This document shows positions 1-10,100 of a DNA stretch of 64,000 nucleotides, piece by piece (the first letter of the stretch is position 1; each line of letters opens with the position of its first letter). The translations under genes and the position numbers were made by a program. Origin of the DNA: Trypanosoma brucei gambiense DAL972 (lineage: Eukaryota > Euglenozoa > Kinetoplastea > Trypanosomatida > Trypanosomatidae). The notes beneath the pieces are model-generated. The model saw nothing but the letters and a program-made list of their open reading frames with translations, made no database searches and was not told the origin of the DNA. The stretch is from positions 3,534,001-3,598,000 of the forward strand of contig NC_026743.1 of NCBI RefSeq assembly GCF_000210295.1, in the 5' to 3' direction.

Positions 1-2158
1 GAGCGAAGCGAAGGGGAGCCCTCACGGACATGTGTATTTTTATCCCGTGCTTTATTTACTTTATTTCATCTTAAACTAAGTTTGACGACGGTAAGCGGAC
101 GAACCCGAAGGAGGAGGGTGCAAAAGAAGGAAACACTTAACTTTTCAAGTGAAAAAGAAAAGGATTATAAAGCGGTGTGCACATGCCAGTCCGCCAAATT
201 GATTAAACCGAACTGGATCGGGGGAAAAAGAAAGGAAGAAAAAAGAGAGAATGAGCAGTTGTGTTGATCCAAAGATATGGTGCGAAGGGGCAGATATGTT
301 GGAGAAAACATGTTGAGGATCTTGTGGTTATTTTTTTCTTTGTGTTATATCCAGCACAACTGCATCCCTACATCCCATGCGCTTTCATTTTTATATGTCT
401 TTCTCTTTCTCTTTCTCTCTCTCTTACCTTTCATCTTTCTACCCCACCCACTCAAGCCCCTGCTATATGCAGTCGGCAAGTTGCCAGAGAAAATTGTGGA
501 GAGGGCGGGGGAGAGGCAGTTTTTGTTTTTTTTGTTTTTCACTTCATTTCATTTCATTTCATCTCTTTGTTGTTGTTGTTGTTGTCCTGTACTCTTTCCT
601 CTTTCCCTCTCCCCCCATTCTTTTTTTTTTCTCGTGTGGGCGCGATTTTGTTTTTGTTTTTCTTTTTGTCTCGGTTTGTTTTGCCAACCCTTCCGCACTT
701 TTCTCCTTCCCCTTCTTCTCAGTTTATCTCTTTGTGCGTATGTGTGTTTGCAAGGGGGAGATGTGGAGGGGGAAGTGGGAATTACTTTTTAAAAAAATGT
801 GGCGAGTATACATCTCACCTTAACACGTATAAATGTGCGTAGGGACGGACGCACGCATATTTTACTCCAGAATTGAAGTCCCAACAGTATTTCGTAGAAG
901 ATCAAAAAAAAAAAATGAGAGGCAGATACATAAATATATATATATATTAATATATATATATATATAATAACGGCTGAAAAAAAAAGGTTAAAATGAGACA
1001 AATAAAATGAAGCGACAGATAAAGGGGAAATAAGAAATCGAGGAAAACAATGATTAGGTAGGAATCTCGTTGTACCTATACATACTTACATATGCTCAGC
1101 GTACTCGTGAAGTATAATGCACAAGAGTGTAAGAGTTATTCTACTCACCATTGCAGCACGGATTGCTCCAACACCATGCATTTGGTGTCTTTTTCCACAC
1201 TTTTTCAATTTCTGCTGTTTTACTTTCCTTTTCACCCCCTTCTTCATTTCTGAATTTTATTTTTCCCTTTCTTACTCTTGTCAGTTCAACAACAACAAGA
1301 ACAAAAAACGATTATCGACAGCCCCCCTCGGTTCCTTTATATCTATACATATATATACCTATATATATATATATATTTGTATAAATATATATACCATTTT
1401 CGTTTCAATTTGCTACTGTTGTTGTTGGCAGTAGTGTAGATGGGATGTGGGTAATGTGAAACATATACATATATAAATATGTATATGCATATGCATATGT
1501 TTACCACAAGCGTCTATTGCATGCGACTGTCTGGTTGCTCTCCTTGTGCCGTCGCTCTCCTGCAAACGCGTACCAAGGGAAAAATTAAACCAGTAAACCC
1601 CTTTCATGTACGCGTTTGCGTAGGCAAGAAAGGATAGTATTAGGGCGGTTTTCTCTTTCTCTCTCTCTCTCTTGCTTTTGATATATATATATATATGTAC
1701 GTGCATGTGCCGTTCACATATAGCTCTCTGTGCTACCTGTTCAAGTCACTCCTGCTTTTTCCCTTCTTCTTCTTCTTAACTTTCGTGATTTCCCCCCCCC
1801 CCCCCCCCGCCCCCCTAGTGTGTGGTTGTTCCGACCGGGCACGCCCTAGTAAACTACTGTCTTTATGTTGGCATTTGGGTCGGGAAGGAGGGTAGAGTCG
1901 TTGCACTGAAATCACGACATCAATGACAGACGCGTACTGTGCGCTGTTTATTTACATTATTATTATTTTTTTTCTGTGGGATGTAGGCAACATTTAGCAG
2001 GAGTACAGCCAGGGAGAATAGGGGTTATTTATAAGTTAGAGGTCTGTGGTATTGATGGAACAGTCAGCACTGCCCGTCACGGAAAAGTGTTTGTGTGTGT
2101 TAATAAAGTGTCGTGTAATTTTGGGAGATGAGCAGTGCGGTTCTCACGTTGCTGTGAT

Positions 2159-2184
2159 ACAACAACAACAACAACAACAACAAC
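2159..2184. repeat. CAA trinucleotide microsatellite
   Basis: About eight to nine perfect CAA units lie in the spacer upstream of the IFT52 gene. No gene covers them. Confidence 0.9.
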
Positions 2185-2749
2185 TATCGTTTCCCCTCTC
2201 CCCTCTCTCTCTCTCTGTATGTGCGCGACCATGCACTAACAGAAGCAGTGTTCGGTGCCTATGAATTGTGCGTTGCGTCTTCCATTTGTTTTGGTCTTGC
2301 ACATTTTGTCATGTGGATAGCGAGTTGTGTAATGGCATTTCTTTTTCTTTCTTTTTTTTCTCTCTCTCTCTCTCTCTGTCTCTGTCTTTATCGTACTTTT
2401 CTTTCATAGGCGTTGGGTGCCGTGTGATTGAGCATTATTTACTTTCAGTGTCCAATTTTTTGACTATTGTTTTCTTTTCGTCACTACTCTTTACTTACCC
2501 CCCTTTACTAATTTTTGCACTGTCACTAAGGGAGAAAAGGAGGAGCAAAACAAAAACAAAAGGAAAAGCCACTGAGAATAGGAGGTAATAATATATAACA
2601 GAGAGGAAGAACGGTTGAGGAGCAATTCTTGAAGGTTATCCGTACACTCACAAGCTTCAGCGTATCATAGATTAGGGTGTTTATACACATATTTTTGTTG
2701 CTGCCGTTGACTGTTTCTTTATTTGCATTTAATTAAATCTCAAACAAAA

Positions 2750-2751
2750 AG
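2750..2751 (+). promoter_or_regulatory. Candidate trans-splice acceptor for IFT52
   Basis: This AG is among the first after the pyrimidine-rich stretch at about 2695-2740. It would give a 5' leader of about 32 nt before the ATG at 2784. It is inferred from the polypyrimidine-plus-AG rule only. Confidence 0.4.
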
Positions 2752-2783
2752 AAAAAAAATCGAACACTCACAACTGCTTTGCC

Positions 2784-4751
2784 ATGACGGATGCCCCAAG
2801 GGTCACTATTGCGGTCGATGGCGAGGAAACGTCGAATGGTCCAACGGCGGGTGCCGGGTTGAGGGAGCATCCACCAAAGATACTCTTCAACGTTTGCAGA
2901 AGGGAGTTATTTCACCCAAACAAGGGGTACAAGCAGCTGACGCGGCGGCTCCGGCAGTTTTGTACGGTAGATGTTAACAAGGAGGATATCAGCATGGATC
3001 GTCTCGCGCCGTATGATATTGTTGTCTTCGGCTCACCCCAAGAGAGGTTGAGTACGGAGGATCTTTCGGTTATTCGGGAATACGTTCAGCAGGGCGGTTC
3101 TGTTATTATGCTCTTCGGAGATGGCCACGGGGGCCGCTACTCATACCTCAACGGCACGTTGGAGGAGTGGACTGGTATTACACTCAATGAGGATTGCGTG
3201 GTTCGTACGGTCATGAACAAGTACCTTCACCCTAAGGAGGTTTGTGTTGTCAATGGTATAACAAACCGGGCTATCAACAAAGCGGCAGGTAAAAATGTTC
3301 CTGGAGTCACCGGCTACCAGGGCTACCGCACGGGTTTTGCCATGGGCGGCACCGCCCCGTTCGGAAACCGCGGCGCCCCAACGACGCTCAACCGCACTGC
3401 TGCGGCTGGTGCTCTCGGCAACGCGGCAACGACGGTCGCAGCAATGGCTATGCAGCAACAATTAGTGGACGAGGCTGCAGCGGAGGCTCCAACTAACTTA
3501 ACTTTTGTCTACCCGCACGGTTTGAGTTTCAATGTCAACCGTTCCGCAGTGCCAATTCTTAGCAGTGGTTTCATGGCGTACCCACTTAACCGTCCCATTG
3601 CCGTTGTATGGGAAAATAGTGATGAGGCGGAGCACAATGGGCGAAGGAAGCGAGGCAAACTGCTCCTCGTTGGTACCGGTCTCCTTCTTGAGGACTCTTG
3701 GCTTGGAAAAGAAGAAAATGAGCTGTTATCTACTGTTCTCTTTGACTATATGAACCATCATATTAAATTAAACCAAATCGATGCTGATGAGCCCGATATA
3801 ACGGACTACCATCACGTCCCTGATATTGCATCCCTTTCGGAGCGGCTGCGTGTTGCTGTCGAGCAGCAGGAGGAACTCCCACGTGATTTCACTAAATTAT
3901 TCCAAATCGAGACATTTAAACTTGATACAGATATGATTCCAGAGGTTGTTGAGGCGTATGAGAAACTTAACGTGAAGCAGGAGCCTCTGACACTTATCCC
4001 CCCGGAATTCTTAACACCTTTGCCACCCGTCAAACCTGCTGTCTTTGAACCAACACATCGCGACCCCATGCAGCCGGCTTTGGATCTTTTCGACCTGGAC
4101 GAAGAGTTTGCCCCTGATAAAGTGCGGTTGAGCCAGTTGACCAACAAATGTAAGGCAGAGGATGTTCACTTTTACATTCTTCAGGCGTCGGAGATCCTTG
4201 GTGTTACGAAGAAATTACGGAGTCCACGAAACCGCGACCCTCGTGCACTTTTAGACCACGTGTTCCGTCATGTGATGCAGTATAAGATGAGTACAGCAGG
4301 CCCGAGGAATTCATCAGCCAGTGGGTTAGATGGGATGAACGCGGATACGAATGCTGCGGCTGCGGCTGCGGCTGGAAGTATGATGAGAGTCATTCGGGTG
4401 CTAACCAATGAGAATGGAAATAAGGATGCAACACCCTTCGATAACAACGTCCCGTGGATGCTGGAAATCCGGGCGGACTTTGGTAGCGGTGACATTACAG
4501 GAAAACTGACACTACAGGAGTCGTCTGACCAATTCCCCGCCCAGGAAGCCCTCCTTGAAGGAACCATCAGGCCCCCTGGTGAGAGGGAATACCCAATGGA
4601 GTACGGCACGGCGCTGCGTGGTGCGGCGGGTGAGCAGGTATTCTTTGTGTTCCTTGCTATACTTCAGGGAAATTCACTGCGCGGTGTATGTGAAGTAGCA
4701 GGAGGTGTTAACAATTCGCGCCATTTCGTCTATGAAATTGAGGAGCTTTGA
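2784..4751 (+). CDS. IFT52: Intraflagellar transport protein 52 (IFT-B core)
   Basis: This is IFT52 (OSM-6/NGD5 family), a core subunit of the IFT-B complex that carries tubulin and axonemal cargo into the flagellum. The 655 residues begin with a non-conserved stretch of about 30 residues. The family hallmark ILFNVCRRELF...NKGYKQL follows, then the N-terminal GIFT domain with VFGSPQERL and the glycine-rich GGSVIMLFGDGHGG. A 70-80 residue alanine/glycine-rich insert (about residues 175-235) interrupts that domain and is not usual in animal IFT52, which is about 430 residues long. The conserved middle (FKLDTDMIPEVVEAYEKL, then PPEFLTPLPPVKPAVFEP) is the region that binds IFT88/IFT70/IFT46 partners in other species. 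The end (about 540-655) looks like a separate extension. The start ATG is the first in frame. IFT80 is the next gene downstream, so two IFT-B genes are adjacent. Confidence 0.95.
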   Translation: MTDAPRVTIAVDGEETSNGPTAGAGLREHPPKILFNVCRRELFHPNKGYKQLTRRLRQFCTVDVNKEDISMDRLAPYDIVVFGSPQERLSTEDLSVIREYVQQGGSVIMLFGDGHGGRYSYLNGTLEEWTGITLNEDCVVRTVMNKYLHPKEVCVVNGITNRAINKAAGKNVPGVTGYQGYRTGFAMGGTAPFGNRGAPTTLNRTAAAGALGNAATTVAAMAMQQQLVDEAAAEAPTNLTFVYPHGLSFNVNRSAVPILSSGFMAYPLNRPIAVVWENSDEAEHNGRRKRGKLLLVGTGLLLEDSWLGKEENELLSTVLFDYMNHHIKLNQIDADEPDITDYHHVPDIASLSERLRVAVEQQEELPRDFTKLFQIETFKLDTDMIPEVVEAYEKLNVKQEPLTLIPPEFLTPLPPVKPAVFEPTHRDPMQPALDLFDLDEEFAPDKVRLSQLTNKCKAEDVHFYILQASEILGVTKKLRSPRNRDPRALLDHVFRHVMQYKMSTAGPRNSSASGLDGMNADTNAAAAAAAGSMMRVIRVLTNENGNKDATPFDNNVPWMLEIRADFGSGDITGKLTLQESSDQFPAQEALLEGTIRPPGEREYPMEYGTALRGAAGEQVFFVFLAILQGNSLRGVCEVAGGVNNSRHFVYEIEEL

Positions 4752-6862
4752 GGTGGAGAGCTCTACTGGTGGAAACAGGAGGCAAAGGTGGGATAGATGA
4801 GTACTACTGAAGAATGGAAGGGATAAGAAAGGTGGGTGGATATAGATGTTTTGTTTGGGTGTGGAGGGCACAAAAAAAGAAAAAAAGAGGAATACGGAGG
4901 GCCATGAGAAAAAAAAAGAGGAAGTGTGGGTGTGAGCGGGTGGGATGGGAAAAGTGAAGGAAGAAGGGTGATCACTTGTGTTCGTTGCTTTTGTGTGGAG
5001 GTTATGTTCGGAACCTGAAGAGGGGGGTTAGTTTCCTTCCTTCCCTCGTGATTTAGTATATTTTTACTGGGTTACGGTTCAAGTTAATGCAGTGCCTCCA
5101 GTTAGGGCATGGACCGCACAACCGGAACTGTTGACTTGTAACTTCTGATATGGTAAGTTTTGTCTGCATACATTTTCTAACCACCTGTTGAGCGTGGGCA
5201 AACTTCAGCTTGTGTTCGTGTGTGTTCCTTTGATTGAGTTGTTGCCGCTCATAGTGGAGTGCGTCACTGGATTTGTTTTGCGTTGTTATCTTCCCCTTAT
5301 TTCCACTACATATTGGTAGCTGCAACTCTTTTTTGGCTCAGCGCACATCGTTATCACTCGTCGGCGCCGTGAGTTCAGTGAGTATGCCACTTCTGTGCGT
5401 CTCTATACGCGAGTCCCCGTTGTTTATTTATTTCAGCCCCTTTCTTATCTTTAGAGTTTTGAGAATACCCGACCGTTTCTTTCTTTTTATTTTTCCTTTA
5501 CCCCCTCCCCCTCCCTCCGAGTGTTCGGAATATGTTTAACTTTATATCTAATTTACTGCTTTTTCGTTTTTTCTCCCCTCCTCTTCCCCCTTCTATCAAC
5601 ACGGCGCCGGTGCCACATGGAGCAGACTGGAAGAAATGAAACAGGGGAGGAGGTGAAAGCGAAGAAAGGGAATATGGCAACGGCCCGTATAGTTGTGTCT
5701 TTTCGTTCAGTATATATTTATATATATTCTCGTGCTTACAAGCAAAACAACGACAGAGATCAAAGAGGACCCGAATTGTGTGAAAATAGCAAAAACACAA
5801 CAACAACAATGACAACAATAACAATCACAAGAAGGGGGGGGGGGAAAAAAGAAGACAAAGGTAATGCGGGGTGAGGAGGGGGAGAAGGGAAGGGGAAGAG
5901 GAATGGGTGTTGACTTTGGCTGAGTGCAGGATATACAGTTGGCTTAAGCCGCTAGCTGCTTATATGATCGCTTCGCTTTTCTTTGGTTTTTGTGTGTCGT
6001 GTTTTGCTCTGTCCTCGGTGAGTGCCAATTAGACGTAGCAGCATGCCTTTCTCTTTGCAAACGGGTGTGCGTAGGTGTTTGTGTATGTGTGTTTGTCCGC
6101 AATGCTGTGGAATTGCAGAGTTTTGCGGGTGCTTCGGTGACGGAGAAAAGAAAAAAAGATGTTTTCAGCTTCCTCCCCTCTTTTCCAACTGTGCACGTGT
6201 TGCCGCGTTGCCTCCGTGCGGGGAGGCACACCCAAGCGCGTATGTGCACTGCAACACTTATGTGACTGTTCGAAATTCCATACATGTTTTGCATGCTGTG
6301 CCACCATTAAAAAACTCTTTTTTCTTTATTGTAATATAATGCTGTTATTATGCATGCTAACTTTTCGTTTTTACCTTTCCCCGCTTTTGCTTTGCCACGC
6401 CTCTAATATGTAAATGTACCGGTGAAGTGTAGTCAAGAGTGGAGAAACAAAGACAAAAGAAAAGAAGAGTTAGAAGGAACACTACTAACAAATAAAGAAG
6501 TCGTCAATTTGGTTACCAGCTCCTGGGTGCTTTTGGTGGTTTGCGTGTGTACGTTTTAGGTGTTTCACTACTGCCACTAGAGGTGACGGGATAATATTTT
6601 ATATTTGGAAGAAGAAAAAAAAAAGAGGGCTTTTGCTCTGCGGGTGCACTGAGTGAAGGTGAAGGCAAAGGAAGAATTTCACTCACTGTGTGAAGGTTTC
6701 GGCACGTGATCGTTTAGTATAGAGAATCGCAGTGGTGTGGGCGAGCAGTCGTGCCCTGAGAGACGAGTAGGGTTCGCCAGTGAGAATTTTCTACATATAT
6801 ATATATATATATATATATTGTTTTTACTTATATTTTGAATCCCCATATTTCCTTGAAAGCAC
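4752..6862. other. Intergenic region between IFT52 and IFT80
   Basis: This 2.1 kb spacer contains no gene I can support. It starts purine-rich (4750-4960), as in many trypanosome 3' UTRs. It then alternates T/C-rich and GA-rich stretches and ends with a TA microsatellite (6793-6819) just before IFT80. The many short open frames on both strands are low complexity. Confidence 0.7.
6793..6819. repeat. TA dinucleotide microsatellite
   Basis: A run of about 13 TA units lies 45 bases upstream of the IFT80 start codon, probably in the 5' leader or at its border. Confidence 0.9.
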
Positions 6863-9211
6863 ATGCGGTTGAATATTACGATTCCCAATGAGCACCACGA
6901 TGATGCCTGCACTTGCGTTGCGGTGTCGTTGACGGGCGATGTGCTAAGCGCAGGTGATGATTTCGTCTTACGGCGCTGGAGCCCTAACGGGGAGCCGATG
7001 GGTAAAGTAAAGGAATTTGATAGCTGCATCACGTACATTGCGTGGGTGCCGCTACAAGGCGGACGCAAAGGTCGCAGTGCCAATACCGGATCTGTAGAGG
7101 GGAAGGGAAATTACCTTGTGGCTTGCGCTGATGGAACAATCTCATTTATGAATACGTCTTCTGACCGTGTGGAACGTACCATCGACGCGCACACTGGCAC
7201 GATAACAGGTGTTGTGTACTCTGGAGATACCTCTTCTATCATTTCTTCTGGTGAGGATGGGTGTGTTAAGGTTTGGTCACAGGCTGGTATCCCTCGCACA
7301 ACTCTCGTCTCGGCGGGGAGGTGTGTCTATGGCATTTGCTGGGGTTCGGAGACAACAGAGCTCGGTGGCGATTGTGTGCTTTACTGTGTTGGTAGCGAGG
7401 TGACCATCAAACCTCTCAATCCAGCGGTGAAGAAACAGTTGAAGTGGAAGGCTCACAATGGGATTGTTTTGGCCGCAGACTGGTCACTTATGACAGGGTT
7501 CATTGTCACAGGTGGGGAAGACGGGACCTACAAGGTATGGGATCCGTACGGCCGCAGTATTTACGTTTCCGCTGCAGGTGGACATCCATGTACTGCTGTG
7601 AAGTTTTCAGCTGATGGTGAAATGTTTGCGGTGGGGTCCTTTATGAACATTCGGGTATGTGACAAGACGGGGTGGAGTCACACATATGAACGACTTTCCG
7701 AGGGAAGTGCGCTTTCACTGCAGTGGACCGCTGATGGAACGCAGGTGGTTATGGGGTGTGGGAGTGGTTCTGTGTGTACTGCCCAGCTTATAGACCGAAA
7801 GATGTACTGGAGCCACTTCTGCGTCACTTTGGTGGACGGAAATAGACTGCTTGTTCAGGATGTACTCACAGACGCAGTCGAGGAAGTAGAACAACGTGAC
7901 AAGGTCATCAAAGTAGAAGTGGGTTACGGATACCTTGTTTCATGTACCACAACGCAATGCGCATGCTATCCTATTGACCGCCTTTCTGCACCAGTGCAAT
8001 TTGATCTCCGTGATGTCGTCATTACGCTAATCCTTGGTCAGAAACACTTGTTGCTGGCAGATTGCAACTCTGGAATGCAGATTTACTCGTATGAGGGTCG
8101 TCTCATTTGCACCCTTCGTCTCCAATCGTTCCTGAGACCAGAGATTATGGCGCCCGATCTTGTCTCCCTTTCGCCGGACACAGTTGCAATTCGAAATCCC
8201 GCTGATCCAAGAAAAATCCTTTTCTTTGACACTACTAATGGGAAAGCGATGGAAGATGCAACCATTACTCATCATCTTGACGTCATTTCGCTGGAGTTGT
8301 CGCAGCACGGCGAACTGAGTGAGCGCAAGATTGCCTTCGTGGATCGTAACCGCGACATGCACTTTGGAGCAGTGCATCGCAAAGTTGGAGCTGCGCAAAA
8401 AATCAGCACCATGACTTCCAGTTTAGCGTGGCACGGTGAGCATGAAATCCTCGTTGCGATTGCGGATGGACGACTCACGACGTGGTACTATCCAACCATT
8501 CTGTTTTCCGACAGGGGTCTGCTGCCCACGACAAAGACTGTGAGAGATGATGGTGGAGACGAGTTTTCGCGGAATGATCGAATTGTTTCGTTTTCTGGCA
8601 CCCGAGTAGGCATTCGACGGGGAGTGGATGGCGCCCTCTTAACATTTAACACCTCACCGTATCCCTCCTTCATTTTCGAGCACGTGGCACGACACGACTT
8701 TTCGAGCGCCACGCGCCTCGCGCGCTTCTTGGATGAGAAACCTCTATGGGGCATTTTGGCCGGCCTCGCCCTTCGGCACGGTGACCTGAATGTGGTGGAA
8801 ATTGCATATGGTGCCCTCTTTGAACTTGACAAGGTACGCTATATTCGGTACCTAAAGAGCATTCCCACACCGGAGGGTCGGCAGGCGGAACTAGCTTTGT
8901 TTCAGCGCCGCTCAGCTGAGGCGGAGCGCATTTTACTTCAGGCCGGTCTCATATACCGCTGTATTGATATGCATACCCGATTGTTCAACTGGGAGCGCGC
9001 TTTGGAAGTCGCAGCGGAGCGGAAGACTCATGTAGACACCGTGCTTGCGAGGCGGCGGAGGTATCTCGATGCTGTAAAGAGGACAGAGGATATTCCTCTC
9101 TTTAAGGAGCTCGGTGCGTCTGTCCGTGTAGATTGGGAAACGGTTGTTGAGAAGGTGAGACAGGAGGAAGAGAAGGAAGCTCAGCGGCCTGGTGCCAAGC
9201 CCTACCAGTAG
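6863..9211 (+). CDS. IFT80: Intraflagellar transport protein 80 (IFT-B, WD40)
   Basis: The 782-residue product matches IFT80 in length (human about 777) and organisation. IFT80 is a peripheral IFT-B subunit that acts in the flagellar compartment. It opens with MRLNITIPNEHHDDACTCVA, the typical IFT80 start. A series of WD40 repeats follows, for example SSGEDGCVKVW near residue 127 and TGGEDGTYKVWDPYGR near 216. A second beta-propeller-like region extends to about residue 560. The C-terminal part (about 600-782) is helical and TPR-like (RHGDLNVVEIAYGALFELDKV and on to YIRYLKSIP), as in the family. The TA microsatellite and AG dinucleotides just upstream leave the exact leader uncertain, but the ATG fits the family N-terminus well. 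Confidence 0.93.
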   Translation: MRLNITIPNEHHDDACTCVAVSLTGDVLSAGDDFVLRRWSPNGEPMGKVKEFDSCITYIAWVPLQGGRKGRSANTGSVEGKGNYLVACADGTISFMNTSSDRVERTIDAHTGTITGVVYSGDTSSIISSGEDGCVKVWSQAGIPRTTLVSAGRCVYGICWGSETTELGGDCVLYCVGSEVTIKPLNPAVKKQLKWKAHNGIVLAADWSLMTGFIVTGGEDGTYKVWDPYGRSIYVSAAGGHPCTAVKFSADGEMFAVGSFMNIRVCDKTGWSHTYERLSEGSALSLQWTADGTQVVMGCGSGSVCTAQLIDRKMYWSHFCVTLVDGNRLLVQDVLTDAVEEVEQRDKVIKVEVGYGYLVSCTTTQCACYPIDRLSAPVQFDLRDVVITLILGQKHLLLADCNSGMQIYSYEGRLICTLRLQSFLRPEIMAPDLVSLSPDTVAIRNPADPRKILFFDTTNGKAMEDATITHHLDVISLELSQHGELSERKIAFVDRNRDMHFGAVHRKVGAAQKISTMTSSLAWHGEHEILVAIADGRLTTWYYPTILFSDRGLLPTTKTVRDDGGDEFSRNDRIVSFSGTRVGIRRGVDGALLTFNTSPYPSFIFEHVARHDFSSATRLARFLDEKPLWGILAGLALRHGDLNVVEIAYGALFELDKVRYIRYLKSIPTPEGRQAELALFQRRSAEAERILLQAGLIYRCIDMHTRLFNWERALEVAAERKTHVDTVLARRRRYLDAVKRTEDIPLFKELGASVRVDWETVVEKVRQEEEKEAQRPGAKPYQ

Positions 9212-10100
9212 GAACCTGAAGGTTTTGGATATGGTGTTCGTGAAGAAGGCGGAAGGTTTTGATGCCTATGCGGAGGTGGGTGGAGGGGGGTGGTGAAGGA
9301 TTGGACAAGGCTGCGTGAAGAAAGGAGGGAAGAAAGAAGAATGGGAAATTGCATTGTGTAGTAGTGCTGGTTGTTAAATCAAGGACCCTATTTGTTAGTG
9401 CAGGAGTGTATAGATCAACAACAAGGACAGCGGGAAGTTTTATAAAGGAGGAGGAAGGAGAAAGTTTGGGAGTATCATGTGGGGTAAATGGAAGGAAGGG
9501 GGAGTACTTGCTTCTGCTCAGCACCTCTTAGCCTTCCTCTCGTTTTCCCACCGTTTCTTGGTTTTGCGTGCCAACTCTCTTAGAGGTGAATGCTTTTATA
9601 TTATATTTTACTTTTAAACCTTGTCTTTACTTCTGAGCCTGGCATCTCTTATTCCTCTACGTTGCTACTAAAGACACGGTGCAAGCGATGCCTTGCGTGG
9701 ATAATTTGCGGACCTTAACGTATGAATGTCTTGTACCGTGTTGGAAAGGGAAAAGAATGTGAAAATGCGGAGAGAAAACAGTTTTCCCCCCTTTCCCTGT
9801 GACATGTGGACGCTTTTTTATTCTATGTACACTGTCGTACGCGGGAGCGCATCCGCACTGCTAGGTTTCTTCTTTTCGCGCACCGTGAATTGTTTCTTCC
9901 CGTTTGTCGAATGACACTTTTGTTTCGGTTTGACGACTGAAGTGTGCCAAAGCTGATCAAGACAGAGCAAGGTTGTACATTAGGAGGTGTGGAGAGCGAG
10001 AACAGCCGGAAACCCAGTTAAGCCAAAGGAACATCTGCTTATATACTCAGGGACGCGAGAGAGCAAGAGGGTTGGCAGAGGATATTTGGACGGAGCAGCA
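9212..10100. other. Intergenic region between IFT80 and the EF-hand gene
   Basis: The left half (9212-9500) is GA-rich and probably the IFT80 3' UTR. The right half contains pyrimidine stretches around 9530-9640 and 9870-9935 that could direct trans-splicing of the next gene. No gene is visible. Confidence 0.65.

Larger units (their letters stand above)
1..2783. other. Intergenic region at left edge, low complexity
   Basis: I find no supportable gene here. The stretch holds pyrimidine tracts (about 380-430, 540-620, 2340-2400), TA microsatellites (about 936-965, 1355-1390, 1680-1696), a run of 17 C at 1792-1808, a CAA array at 2159-2184 and a CT array at 2360-2377. A frame open from base 1 to 267 has no convincing protein character; it could at most be the tail of an upstream gene. 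The right part should contain the trans-splice acceptor of the IFT52 gene. Confidence 0.7.

Noticed and set aside
1..267. Open frame from the left edge to a stop at 267
   Set aside because: It has no ATG within a plausible coding context and a Lys/Arg/Glu-rich, spacer-like translation. It could be the end of an upstream gene, but nothing supports it.
261..842. Long open frames in pyrimidine-rich DNA near the left edge
   Set aside because: They are Phe/Ser/Leu-rich translations of T/C tracts, overlapping in all three frames, with no protein-like composition. Many similar frames in 18-26 kb were rejected for the same reason.
4268..4609. Minus-strand frames inside IFT52 and other genes
   Set aside because: These are antisense shadows of clearly recognisable + strand genes. 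I found no convincing minus-strand protein gene anywhere in the window.
9987..10100. Upstream extension of the EF-hand gene from GTG
   Set aside because: The start is not ATG and the segment looks like 5' UTR. Nuclear genes of eukaryotes start at ATG, so I moved the start to 10101. The same reasoning moved starts at 35693, 38191, 40150, 48308, 52267 and 53682.
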